Below are positions 31,363-40,960 of a stretch of DNA of 64,000 nucleotides, one piece after another. The stretch comes from Cordilura impudica (Eukaryota; Arthropoda; Insecta; Diptera; Scathophagidae). The translations under genes and the position numbers were made by a program. The stretch covers positions 159,767,457-159,831,456 of the forward strand of contig OY821519.1 of the NCBI GenBank assembly GCA_963682025.1, in the 5' to 3' direction. Below the pieces are notes generated by a model. The model did no database searches, was not told the origin of the DNA, and saw only the letters and a program-made list of their open reading frames with translations. How positions within the stretch are numbered: position 1 is the first letter of the stretch; every line of letters starts with the position of its first letter.

Positions 31363-31787
31363 AAATAAATCGTGGTATTGATTCCACTCACTAATCTTGA
31401 TTTTGTAGCTTCAGGCTCTTCGGTCAGTTGACTTTTTCTTGATTCGATGTTTCTAATAATTTCCCACTTCAACTCTCTGATACTTTTCATTTCGTGGAAA
31501 ATCTGAGGAAATTTTTTAGCCTTTTTATTAACTTGATTGAAGATTTCCTCGAGTATTTCATAATCTTCATCAATTATTTTCAACTCATCATCAAACTGGT
31601 CATTGTTGAATGTGACAAGGCGACCTTGTGTTTGGATCAAGTTCTTGTACATTGACCTTGCCTGATCAAAAAATATAATTTCATTCAGGTCCTCATCATC
31701 TCCTTCAGTTGATTGTGGAGTGCCCACCTTGTTCTGGGTGAGTGTCATCTTCTTCGTTTTCAGCCACTTTAAGCTCTGACTGCTCAT
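31359..31787 (-). CDS. BEL-type element ORF2 (gag-like)
   Basis: 142 residues. After an out-of-frame start the family-like part begins at about EGDDEDLNEIIFFDQARSMYKNL and continues as helical, charged sequence (EEIFNQVNKKAKKFPQIFHEMKSIRELK). It probably is the continuation of ORF1, with a shift at about 31705-31730. It ends TTIYL-TGA overlapping the ORF3 start. Confidence 0.5.
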   Translation of the reverse strand: MSSQSLKWLKTKKMTLTQNKVGTPQSTEGDDEDLNEIIFFDQARSMYKNLIQTQGRLVTFNNDQFDDELKIIDEDYEILEEIFNQVNKKAKKFPQIFHEMKSIRELKWEIIRNIESRKSQLTEEPEATKSRLVSGINTTIYL

Positions 31788-32049
31788 ATAGCTTCGCTAT
31801 TTCCGCTCCGACTTCCTCAAAATTCTTGGTAATGGATCGAAAATAGTTTTGAACGAAATATTCATTCGTTTCTTCACCTGTCTTCACTAGTTTTTCGTGA
31901 TTTTTAATAAACTCCGTCTTAATTTTAGCGAGCCGTCTTTCCTTTTCTGGAAGTTGCTTTAGTCGAACATTCTCCTGGCTGAATGCGTTTCTTAGATTGA
32001 CTGCTTCCTGTCCCAGTATTGATTGGCGCTCAAACAGTTTTTTCGACAT
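31705..32049 (-). CDS. gag: BEL-type element ORF1 (Gag N-terminus-like)
   Basis: 114 residues from ATG 32047-32049, about 320 bases inside the 5' LTR. Strongly helical and charged (LPEKERRLAKIKTEFIKNHEKL, then FRSITKNFEEVGAEIAKLYEQ), like the N-terminal helical region of BEL/Pao Gag polyproteins. Family membership is inferred from pattern and position rather than a specific motif. Confidence 0.5.
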   Translation of the reverse strand: MSKKLFERQSILGQEAVNLRNAFSQENVRLKQLPEKERRLAKIKTEFIKNHEKLVKTGEETNEYFVQNYFRSITKNFEEVGAEIAKLYEQSELKVAENEEDDTHPEQGGHSTIN

Positions 32050-32263
32050 TTTAAGTCTTCAATATTTGATTTATTTCCAATCTAATATTTATTTATTATT
32101 TTTTTTTTTTAAAAATTTTCACTCTGTTTTGGCCGAGCTTGCCTTCTATGACATTTATTCCTCTGATTAGAGATATTTTTGTCTTCTATTTTTAATTAGG
32201 TTAACCAAATCACTGTTATAGCCGTGATTACGCTTATTTAATTTTTTCTGGTTTTTCTTTTTT

Positions 32264-32374
32264 CGAAGGACCAAATGTAAATTATTTATAAATTACTGGT
32301 TCTATCCGGTTCGAAGCACCAAATGTAAATTATTTATAAATCACTGGTTCTATCCGGTTCGAAGGACCAAATGT
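32264..32374 (-). repeat. PBS of BEL-type element and two extra 48-bp reiterations
   Basis: The 48-base unit CGAAGGACCAAATGTAAATT... occurs at 32264-32311 and 32312-32359, with a third partial copy (32360-32374) leading into the LTR start TGTTTACG. On the minus strand each copy presents TTGGTCCTTCGAACCGG or TTGGTGCTTCGAACCGG. Only the copy touching the LTR is in the proper PBS place. Confidence 0.75.
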
Positions 32375-33193
32375 TTACGCGTAATTAAAATTCACACGTG
32401 AACCGTTTGAATATTTGTAAGATACTCTATAATTGAACTCAACTAAATCAAGTTAAACTATATTCTTTGAATGTTTGTAAGACACTCTATAATTGAACTC
32501 AACTAAATCAAGTTAAACTATATTCTTTGAATGTTTGTAAGACACTCAACTTAATAATTTAGAAACTACCGTCTCTTTTGAGTATTTGTATGATACTCTA
32601 TAATTGAACTCAACTTAATCAAGTTAAACTATATTCTTTGAATGTTTGTAAGACACTCAACTTAATAATTTAGAAACTACCGTCTCTTTTGAGTATTTGT
32701 ATGATACTGTTTTATTTATTGAAAATACAATTCCTTAAATACTAAACATAAATTTCTTAAAACTAAATTAGGCTACCTATTACCTATAGTTACTATCCTC
32801 TAAGGGATGAATTCTAATGAGTTTACGATAAGCGAAGCAACCATAAAACCTTTTTTTATTTTTTGCTATATCTATATGTAATATGCCTTATCAGTATCTC
32901 AGTACCTCACACATGTGCGTACCACATGCTAAGACCTAAACATACAAACTCATTTAATAATCATAATTTTCGAGTGATAATTTATGTCCCTTTTTTCCAG
33001 AATGCAGTTATGAATACTTGCATTTCTATTGGTCATTAGGGAAATACAAATAGTCTACTTCTACTGAAATATAAGATAATATAAAAAATGTTCAACTAAT
33101 CTTGAACAATTGGTAATTAGGGAAATACAATTAGTCTACATAATTCTACTTAAATATAATATAACATAAAACATGTTCAACTAATCTTGAACA
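32372..33193 (-). repeat. 5' LTR of BEL-type element
   Basis: 822 bp, TGTTTACGCG to ATCTTGAACA on plus. Shares the subrepeats and body with the left LTR. Few substitutions separate the two, so the insertion is fairly young. Confidence 0.82.
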
Positions 33194-33277
33194 ATAAGCA
33201 TTATAGATGTTCCGACCTTCTTCCAGAAATTCATTTTATTTCAGCAGTTTGAGCTGTTGGTAGAAGTTACGCTTTTG

Positions 33278-33418
33278 TTATCCTTTACTAATTGCGATTA
33301 ATCTTCTCAATTCTTTTTGTTGTTTATCTGCTCTAGTTTTTTTTATTATTGAGTCAATTTCCTCTTTTGACGGGATGTCTTTTAGCGGTGGTAGAATTTC
33401 CACGCTTATGACGGACAT
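33278..33418 (-). CDS. Small leader ORF of element A, 46 residues
   Basis: ATG 33416-33418 to TAA 33278-33280, lying between the element B insertion and the small membrane-protein ORF. The protein (start MSVISVEILPPLKDIPSKEE) is charged and helical with a basic C-terminal half. It is not recognised. Forty-odd bases separate its stop from the ATG of the membrane-protein ORF, like two short uORFs upstream of gag. Confidence 0.4.
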   Translation of the reverse strand: MSVISVEILPPLKDIPSKEEIDSIIKKTRADKQQKELRRLIAISKG

Positions 33419-33441
33419 TTATGTAGTGGAAGATTTTATAT

Positions 33442-34126
33442 TATTATGAATCTCTATATCTTTAATTATTCCTATTATGAATCTCTATACGATGGCAGGA
33501 TTGCCGCATTATGAATCAGTAAGGGTAAGGATTTTTCATAAAAGGAATTTTAATATTTTAATTTATAAGGAAATTTTATTTTCATTTTTCAATTAGATTT
33601 TTTAATTGACATTTATTTATTCAAAAAAAGGTTCCAATTTTTTATGAATGTTGCGTTAGGATTCGCAACAATTTTTAATTCTTCCTAGCACTGTTAAGTG
33701 CCTGGTTAGAATGAGAAACAAATATAACACAATTTGTTACTTCTAAATTGAATCTAGTTTGTATCTGTTTTTATTTACAATTTTAAACTTATATTTATAC
33801 TAAATAATTGTTTACAAATTTGTGTTTGTGGTGACTATAAAAAATTCTTTTTTTTTTTGTTTACATTATTCATTTACTATTATTTAATAGCATATTTGAA
33901 ATTCTTTTAAAAGTGCATTGCATTTTTAATTACTTTAACAAGCGTATTTAACGTAAAGGTTTAGGGTTACGTTAAAGGAATGTTGTTTATGTTATATGAT
34001 TACTCATAAGTGCATTGTACTTTTAAAGTGAAAGAATGTTGTTTATTAATTTAATTAGGTCAGTATGTTAAGAATCTAATTACGTCTAAATGTTATGGGG
34101 TGTTCCATTGGGATGGATACACTACA
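33442..34126 (-). repeat. 3' LTR of element B
   Basis: 685 bp, TATTATGAATC to GATACACTACA on plus. About 43 bases (around AAGTGCCTGGTTAGAATGAG) are absent from the other LTR. Plus-strand flank ATAT. Confidence 0.85.
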
Positions 34127-34140
34127 CCATTGCCCTTAAG
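34127..34140 (-). promoter_or_regulatory. Polypurine tract of element B
   Basis: Minus strand CTTAAGGGCAATGG, directly followed by LTR start TGTAGTG. It parallels the tract of element A. Confidence 0.6.
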
Positions 34141-34339
34141 ATTTAATTTACGTTTGAAAATAAGTAAATTGGATCTTATTATATATATAATGCTTAATGT
34201 TAGTTTAAATGGTTACTTTTATACAATTTAAATATATGTTATTGTGATATATTTTGAATCTTTTTATATAATGCTAAATATTAATTTATATGTTTACTTT
34301 TATACAATTAAAGTATATTGTTATGATATATTTTCTCTT

Positions 34340-34746
34340 TTGTATCTACTTTAAGTAAAGAATTTACTCCTAATCTTTTTATTATTTTATATGGTCCCTT
34401 ATATGGGCTCTGATTTTTTTTTTCTAGATTCTAATTTTATTAATACTAGATCTCCAATTTTAAAATCACTACTATTTATGTTCTTATCATATGTTAACTT
34501 TGATTTTCTTTTAGCAATATTTATCAATTCTTTGGCGTTTTCCAACGATTTCCTTAATCTTAATTTCACTTCATTTGCATAGTTTTCAATATTATAACAT
34601 GCTTGTGAGTTTTGTATTTTATCTGTTGGCAATGTTGCTAATTTACCATAGATTAATTCATAAGGTGAATAATTACTGTTTACATGCGGTGTTGTATTAT
34701 ATGCAAAAAGTATAGTATGGAATAAATTTGTCCCATTCATAATCAT
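34340..34746 (-). CDS. pol: Integrase C-terminus of element B
   Basis: The open part 34399-34746 carries FAYNTTPHVNSNYSPYELIYGK and, near its end, FKIGDLVLIKLESRKKKSEPI, followed by GPYKIIK-type residues: the GPY/F module of Ty3/gypsy integrases. It follows the catalytic core after a one-base shift near 34720. Confidence 0.78.
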
Positions 34747-36385
34747 CTACACAATTCAGTAAATACTCGTTTAATACTCTGTGGTTGCGTTCGAGTGTAC
34801 CTATAGATTGATGGTGGTATGGTGCTGAAAATGTTTGACTTATGTTTAGTAAATTACAAACTTCTTTGAGTAGTTCATTCTTAAATTCTGTTCCCCTATC
34901 GGACTTTAAAATCTTAAAACATCCATACTTTAAAATAAATTGTTCAACTAAAGTCTTGGCAATTGTTTTAGCGTCTTTTGTCTCAATTGGGTATGCTACT
35001 ACATATTTTGTCAATTCGCACTGCATCGTTAAGATATATCTGTAATTATTTGTCATTCTTAACGGTCCAACTGTATCTATTTCTATTATTTCAAAACTTG
35101 TATTTGGGTTGTCAGTAATTATCATTTCCTCTTTAATGTTCTTGGTTTGTTTATTTCTTAGGCATTTATCGCATTTGTTTATATAATCTTTTACCATTTT
35201 CCTCATATTTTTCCATACATAACGTTGTTTTAATTTTAATACTGTTTTTCTAATACCGAAATGTCCTGATATTGGTGAATCATGAAATTCTTTAATAATA
35301 TTCATTTCAGATTTTTTATCCTTAATGTGTTGCAGCGGTTTATATAATATGATATTCAATTCTAGATTTCTGTACTTATTTGACTTCTTCATTCTTTGGT
35401 ATACCTCATTATAAATTTTCTTTAAATATTCAATTGATATGAGCTCAAAAATTTTATCTTCGCATGATAAAGCGAGATTTTTAATATTTTGCTTATGCAT
35501 ATGAATTATTAATTTCTCTAGGGTCAAAACGTATTTTGCTAGATCTTCATCAATATTCATTACAAAAGTATTATCAATGGACTCTAAAGTGCCATTTTTA
35601 TTTTTCTTATTTCCTTTACCCTGTATTTCTTGTATATGGTTTCTATTAATATTATATTTTAATTCGCGAATATTCTTTATATCTTGTAAGGACGTACATT
35701 CGCATATATGATCTTCATGGTGCGCTTGGGATGTGTTACCTACGTTATTTGCTTGTACATTTTCTGAAATCTTTTGTGCTTGCATTCCACGTGTTGTTAC
35801 TAAAACTCTTGTTGGTTTGTTAGTGTCGTCTTCTATCGGTATCATTTTCTTCAACATTTCTGAATTTAGTCTTATTCTAGACAAAGCGTCTGCGTTGGTA
35901 TTGATTTTACCTTTCTTGTATATAACTTCGAAATCATAATCTGACAAATCTATACGTATACGTGTCAGTTTTGATGAGGGGTTTTTATGAGTAAAAAGTG
36001 ATACTAGTGGTCTGTGATCTGTTACCACAATAAATTTTTTGCCAAAAAGGTAGGGTCTGAAGAATTCTATTCCCCAATGTATTGCAAGAAGCTCTTTTTC
36101 AATTACAGGCTTATTTAAATCATGTTTTCCTAATGTCTTGCTTGCGTATGCAATTGGCAAATCTTCTCCTATCTTTCCTTGCGATAATACAGCTCCTAAT
36201 GCGTAATTGGATGCGTCAGTGGTTAATATAAAAGGTTGTTCAAAATCTGGGTATTTTAGAATTGGGGGGCTTATTAATTTTTCCTTCAATAACTCGAACT
36301 GTTGTCGCTTGTTGACATTCTTCCGTCCATTCAAATGTTTTCCCTTTTTTAGTTTGACCGTTAAGACATTTTGTAATTTCCGCAA
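34697..36385 (-). CDS. pol: RNase H and integrase core of element B
   Basis: 562 residues open. RNase H: LTTDASNYALGAVLS, VIEKELLAIHW, VVTDHRPLVS and NADALSRI, so all four acidic residues are present. A linker of about 150 residues follows. Integrase: HDSPISGHFGIRK ... CDKCLRNK (HHCC), IDTVGP, LKSDRGTEF and GTLERNHRV (D, D, E intact). First residues up to about 36320 are out of frame. This long open frame suggests a recently active copy. Confidence 0.85.
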   Translation of the reverse strand: MRKLQNVLTVKLKKGKHLNGRKNVNKRQQFELLKEKLISPPILKYPDFEQPFILTTDASNYALGAVLSQGKIGEDLPIAYASKTLGKHDLNKPVIEKELLAIHWGIEFFRPYLFGKKFIVVTDHRPLVSLFTHKNPSSKLTRIRIDLSDYDFEVIYKKGKINTNADALSRIRLNSEMLKKMIPIEDDTNKPTRVLVTTRGMQAQKISENVQANNVGNTSQAHHEDHICECTSLQDIKNIRELKYNINRNHIQEIQGKGNKKNKNGTLESIDNTFVMNIDEDLAKYVLTLEKLIIHMHKQNIKNLALSCEDKIFELISIEYLKKIYNEVYQRMKKSNKYRNLELNIILYKPLQHIKDKKSEMNIIKEFHDSPISGHFGIRKTVLKLKQRYVWKNMRKMVKDYINKCDKCLRNKQTKNIKEEMIITDNPNTSFEIIEIDTVGPLRMTNNYRYILTMQCELTKYVVAYPIETKDAKTIAKTLVEQFILKYGCFKILKSDRGTEFKNELLKEVCNLLNISQTFSAPYHHQSIGTLERNHRVLNEYLLNCVDDYEWDKFIPYYTFCI

Positions 36386-36461
36386 AATTTTTTATGAAAC
36401 GTCTATAATAGTTACAAAATGCGACGAATTTTTTAACTTCATCTTTATCACTTGGGACTGG

Positions 36462-37280
36462 TTATTGTTCTATAGCTTTGTGTTTGGAAGGGTCTGTTCG
36501 TATACCGTCTTTTGTTATTTGATGCCCTAAATAGATTACTTCTGATTTCAAGAATACACATTTAGATGCGTTTAGTTTTAAATTATACTTCGACAAACGC
36601 TCAAATGTACTTCTAAGGTTATCATTATGGTGTTTTAGACTACAACCATATACAATTATGTCATCGACGTATAAAAATGCTTTTGAATCTAAACCACTAA
36701 GTGCTATTGTTAACATCCTTTGAAAGCTATTAGACGATATCTTTAAACCAAATGGTAATCGTTTAAATTGATAGTGACCATTGCTAGTTGAGAACGCGGT
36801 CAAGTGTCTTGAATCTTCATCTAAATCTATTTGGTGGAAAGAACTAGTCATGTCTAAAGTAGAAAAATATTTGGCTCTACCGAGACGATCTAATACATCT
36901 TCCAATCTTGTTAATGGAAACTTATCATTAACTATCTTTTTGTTCAATTGTCTAAAATCTACTACTAGTCTCCATTTCTTCTTTCCATTCTCATTCCTTT
37001 TCGGTACAACTAACAAGGGTGAGTTGTATGGACTATTTGAATGTTCGATAATATCATCTTCCAGTAATTGTTGTACTTGACTATTTATTTCTTCAGTATG
37101 CGTGTGGGGTAATCTGTAGTTTTTGATGAATACCGGTGTTGTGTCAGTGACGTTCAAACTTTGTGTATAAAAGTTATTTGATGATAATGTATCTCCTTCT
37201 AAGTAAAAAATATTATGATAATCTTTAAAAATGTCTAGTAATTCTGTTCTAGCTTTATAATCATTAATGTCAATTTTCAA
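36462..37280 (-). CDS. pol: Reverse transcriptase of element B
   Basis: 272 residues. NYRLPHTHTEEINSQVQQLL, SPLLVVPKRNENGKKKWRLV, STLDMTSSFHQI, RLPFGLKISSNSF, YVDDIIVYGCSLKHH and FLKSEVIYLGHQIT, so fingers, palm and part of the thumb are complete. It ends at TAA 36462-36464 in a context where Tyr is expected before PVPSDKDEVKKFV; the frame continues beyond it. Joined upstream to protease across an A-run shift. Confidence 0.88.
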   Translation of the reverse strand: MKIDINDYKARTELLDIFKDYHNIFYLEGDTLSSNNFYTQSLNVTDTTPVFIKNYRLPHTHTEEINSQVQQLLEDDIIEHSNSPYNSPLLVVPKRNENGKKKWRLVVDFRQLNKKIVNDKFPLTRLEDVLDRLGRAKYFSTLDMTSSFHQIDLDEDSRHLTAFSTSNGHYQFKRLPFGLKISSNSFQRMLTIALSGLDSKAFLYVDDIIVYGCSLKHHNDNLRSTFERLSKYNLKLNASKCVFLKSEVIYLGHQITKDGIRTDPSKHKAIEQ

Positions 37281-37285
37281 AGTAT

Positions 37286-37933
37286 CTAGTAATTTCCGAA
37301 ATCTTTCATCATCAAATGTTTTCCTTTTTTTATATTTGGATGTGTTATAAACGTGTAATCTCTTAAAGGTTCAATATCTAATTTTATATTGTTCAGAGTG
37401 ACATCATTATCTGTTGTGTTCAATATCTTTATGTGACATATACCGTTTCCTGGTACTATGGTGTTACCAACATATATACCCGGTTCAATTTCCTTGTTTA
37501 GAATGATACTATCTTCATTTATATTTATCTTTATAGGGTGGATTATTTCTGATCTTTTTTCTATTCTTATGCTATTGTCTCTATTAATCCATGATCTCAT
37601 AGGTATTGTAATTTCTCTGTCTCTTAAGGTGAGTGATATGGTGAATGTTTCATAATCAATTTTGCATAAAAATCTTGTAAAGAAATCTCTTCCAAAAATG
37701 CCGTCTGTTGGTATTGGAAATTTTTTGTCAACGATGTGGAATTTATGTTCTACAACTTCTTTATCTATACTAATTTTCAATTCTGATGTTCCTATGGATT
37801 TAATTTTCTCTTGAGTAATCCCTGAAAAACTTATTGATTGCTCTGTGTCAATATTCAATAAATGTTCATTCAAATTATCTAATTTACATAAAGAAATGTC
37901 TGCGCCTGTGTCTATTAAAAATGTCATATTCAA
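37286..37933 (-). CDS. pol: Aspartic protease of element B
   Basis: 215 residues. FLIDTGADISLC is the active site and TDGIFGRDFFTRF the second conserved block, with a flap-like region between. Unusually long between protease and RT (about 100 extra residues of beta-rich sequence), as in 412-type elements. The last residues (KKGKHLMMKDFGNY) are out of frame owing to the A-run near 37325. Confidence 0.82.
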   Translation of the reverse strand: MNMTFLIDTGADISLCKLDNLNEHLLNIDTEQSISFSGITQEKIKSIGTSELKISIDKEVVEHKFHIVDKKFPIPTDGIFGRDFFTRFLCKIDYETFTISLTLRDREITIPMRSWINRDNSIRIEKRSEIIHPIKININEDSIILNKEIEPGIYVGNTIVPGNGICHIKILNTTDNDVTLNNIKLDIEPLRDYTFITHPNIKKGKHLMMKDFGNY

Positions 37934-38045
37934 ATGTTTAAATAAAGATATATTTATATAGTTAGTACTGTTGTTTGAGATCTGAAAAACATTATTAAGT
38001 CTTATTTCTTGTTGACCGGATAGTAAACTTATACATTTTCCTGAA

Positions 38046-39247
38046 TTACTTCCGGATCCTCGGAGTTTTCCTGTACATAGTGTACATTTCTATTTTGATT
38101 ATTATTTCTAGCATTGTTATTATTATTGTTATAACGGTTGTTGTTATTATTATGACGGTTGTTATTATTATAACGATTGTTATTACTATTATAACGATTG
38201 TTGCGGTTGTTGCCATTATAACGATTTGTATTCTCATTATAATTATTGCCGAAATTTTTTTTATTGTAATTATTATTTTCATAATTTCAATTTTGGTAAC
38301 TATTTCTATTGGTATTTTGGTTATTGTTTCTATTCAAATTATTCTTATTCTGTGTATTCCTATTGTTTGAAAAGTATAAAATTTGGTTAGTATTATTTGA
38401 AAAGTCTTTTTCCAATTCTAGAGCTAATTTCACAGCGTCATTTAAGTCTTTTGGCCTAGATGCAAAAATAGTTGGTTTCAAGTCTTCATTTAAGCCGTTT
38501 TTAAAAACATTCGGTGCATATTTTTCATTCATTAGTTTAATCGAATCTGCTTGAATTGCGTTGCAATTGGGTATTTCTCCTATTTGCAATTCGTTCAATT
38601 GTGCTATCAGATTTAATAGTTTGTCATGGTAACTGTTTACACTCATGTTTTTCTGACAAAAATTGCTAAGTGAAGCTTGTGTCTGTGCAACAGTTTGTGT
38701 TGTCTTGTATCTTTTATTAAGTAACTGTTTCAAATTTTCAAATGTTGTTGGTGTAGAACTTCCTAGTGCAGTTCTTACGGTGTCGTTCAATTTAACATTG
38801 AATACAAAGTTCAAAAGTAATGTTTCTTGTTCTGGTGTCAATCCATTTCTAAGCAATTCTACTATAGTGAGAAAAGATCTAAGTTCTCGATAGTTCCCTG
38901 TAAATTCTGGAATTGTTTTTAAGGCTAATTCTAAGTTAAAATTTTGAGTCGCCATATTTACTGAATTTTGTATTTGATCGTTATTATTTTGATTGGGCTT
39001 ATTTTCCATTTCCCTTGGGGTTTCTTGTAAATATTGTTTAATTTTTTTATATATATTATTAAATTCTATTTTTAGTGCATACAGTTTTTCTTTATCTTCT
39101 TCTTGGAGTTGTTTTGATCTGAAGTCTTCTCTTATTCTATCTATAATTTCTAATTTATTTTGTATCGTTTTTCCTGTATATGTCCTTCCTGGACTTTTCT
39201 TAAAATTTTTTAATAAATCTTTTAAATTTTTAATATCTTCATATTGA
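38046..39247 (-). pseudogene. gag: Gag of element B (one in-frame stop)
   Basis: The main part with ATG 39007-39009 runs to TGA 38284-38286, and the same frame then continues through an Asn/Arg-rich basic tail to about 38030. Upstream of the ATG the frame is open to about 39247 and shows helical sequence homologous to the element A gag N-terminus, so the true start is further upstream. Landmarks: LELALKTIPEFTGNYRELR, VFNVKLNDTVRTALGS, LLNLIAQLNELQIGEIPN, RPKDLNDAVKLALELEKDF. No zinc knuckle. Confidence 0.75.
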
Positions 39248-39488
39248 TAAAAAAAAATATTTTTTTTTTTTTTGCAGTAAAAACATTCGGAATTTTCCCT
39301 TCTTTTTTGCAGGATTCTTTGAAGTATTAGCAGGCTATTAATTGCAGTCAGTATTAAAAGAATCTGTCGTAGGATTATTCGCTGGATCGGTTTCAGGATC
39401 TAATTTTCATTTATTTTTACCAATAAAGGATCTTTTTGAAGTTTCAGGGTCTTATAGATCATTTACAGAAACAGGATCTGTTTCAGAA

Positions 39489-39560
39489 GCAGGGTCGGTT
39501 GCAGGATCGGTTGTAGGATCGGTTGCAGGATCGGTGGCAGGATCGGTTGCAGGATCGCCA
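39489..39560 (-). repeat. Six in-phase 12-mers, PBS-like, next to element B PBS
   Basis: GCAGGATCGGTT is repeated in register at 39489, 39501, 39513, 39525 and 39537, and the last unit (39549-39560, GCAGGATCGCCA) is the PBS itself. Degenerate GGATC units continue to about 39340. On the minus strand this puts CGATCCTGC six times after the LTR. The plus-strand GSVAGSV frame is an artefact. Confidence 0.85.
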
Positions 39561-40206
39561 TATTATGAATCTCTATATCTTTAATTATTCCTATTATGAA
39601 TCTCTATACGATGGCAGGATTGCCGTATTATGAATCAGTAAGGGTAAGGATTTTTCATAAAAGGAGTTTTAATATTTTAATTTATAAGGAAGTTTTATTT
39701 TCATTTGTCAATTAGAGTTTTTAATTGACATTTATTTATTCAAAAAAAGGTTCCAATTTTTTATGAATGTTGCGTTAGGATTCGCAACAATTTTTAATTC
39801 TTCCTAGCACTGTTTGTTACTTCTAAATTGAATCTAGTTTGTATCTGTTTTTATTTACAATTTTACACTTATATTTATACTAAATAATTGTTTACAAATT
39901 TGTGTTTGTGGTGACTAACAGAAAATTCTTTTTTTTTTGTTTACATTATTCATTTACTATTATTTAATAGCATATTTGAAATTCTTTTAAAAGTGCATTG
40001 CACTTTTAATTACTTTAACAAGCGTATTTAACGTAAAGGTTTAGGGTTACGTTAAAGGAATGTTGTTTATGTTATATGATTACTCATAAGTGCATTGTAC
40101 TTTTAAAGTGAAAGAATGTTGTTTATTAATTTAATTAGGTCAGTATGTTAAGAATTTAATTACGTCAAAATGTTATGGGGTGTTCCATTGGGATGGATAC
40201 ACTACA
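39561..40206 (-). repeat. 5' LTR of element B
   Basis: 646 bp, same ends as the left LTR. Differences from its partner are sparse apart from the 43-base gap. Confidence 0.85.
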
Positions 40207-40288
40207 ATATGATTGGAGGTTTAATAAGTAAACGCAGGATCAGGTAATAAAGATTTTACCAGGTAATCGAAGGTTTATCAGCTCCTGG

Positions 40289-40306
40289 AATCTGGCAGGA
40301 TCGCCA
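40289..40306 (-). promoter_or_regulatory. PBS of element A
   Basis: Minus strand TGGCGATCCTGCCAGATT directly inside the right LTR. Shares TGGCGATCCTGC with element B, so the two families probably use the same tRNA primer. Confidence 0.65.
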
Positions 40307-40960
40307 TATGATGTGTGGTGACAGTATATTTAAATGTTTAGCAAGAGATAGAGGGTTGCAGTTTGACAGACTTCTGCCAGTTGATTTGCACTTTGGCAGA
40401 CTTTGCGAGTATTAATGCACTTTGGCAATTTTTGCCAGTTAAACAATTTACTTTGAAGGTTGTATATTGATTGATTTTTTATTCAAAAGTATTTCGGTCT
40501 TTTATATGCTAGTAATTTATCTAATAATTCTTACTTAAATAATTCTATAATAGTCATCTCTTTTCTATTCATGACATTCCCAATACACATATTACAATTT
40601 ACATTTCTTTCGCATTGATTTTTGGACATTGGACATAACTAGCCATTCAGCATGCATTCAAAAATCAACTCAAGTTTTTTTCTCCTCAATGAGTGAAATT
40701 GATTTACATTCCTATTTGAGTATTAGTCATGTGTCACTGGATTATTCTTCAACTTAGTTGAAGTTCATTGGCACCGTTTGAATTCTTACAAATTTATCAC
40801 TTTGGTTTCAAGTGGAATTCAATTACTCTAAACAACACAATAATTTATTATTTCGAAATATGACTACTCAAGGTTCGTGTATATTTTGGAATGTGTTGAA
40901 TGCAAGAAAAGAAATGCATAAAGTAAAAAAAATAAACAAAATAAAAGTAAACAAATAAAT

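Larger units (their letters stand above)
29097..33193 (-). mobile_element. BEL/Pao-type LTR element lacking RT and integrase
   Basis: LTRs at 29097-30230 and 32372-33193 on the minus strand, with a perfect 5-bp target duplication ATAAG (29092-29096, 33194-33198). The PBS TTTGGTCCTTCGAACCGG and a 3' coding end RPGRMFK that runs across the LTR start are typical of BEL/Pao. The interior holds only three ORFs (gag-like plus an unclassified one). It is thus a non-autonomous, internally deleted derivative. Inserted in the small membrane-protein ORF of element A. Confidence 0.8.
33442..40206 (-). mobile_element. 412/mdg1-like Ty3/gypsy element B (6.77 kb, nearly full length)
   Basis: LTRs 33442-34126 and 39561-40206, target duplication ATAT (33438-33441, 40207-40210). 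PBS TGGCGATCCTGC is next to the right LTR and a purine tract next to the left. Gag, protease, RT, RNase H and integrase are all present. The breaks are few: a TGA in gag (38284-38286), a shift in an A-run near 37325, a TAA after RT (36462-36464), a shift near 36320 and a shift near 34720. Inserted in the leader of element A. Confidence 0.88.

Noticed and set aside
38046..38370. Ile-rich hydrophobic ORFs on both strands
   Set aside because: These are other frames of the AAT/AAC-rich gag tail of element B.
39489..39560. CRISPR array
   Set aside because: Twelve-base direct repeats without spacers in a fly retroelement leader; not CRISPR.
39342..39584. GSVAGSV-repeat protein
   Set aside because: Translation of the PBS-like 12-mer array; no coding evidence.
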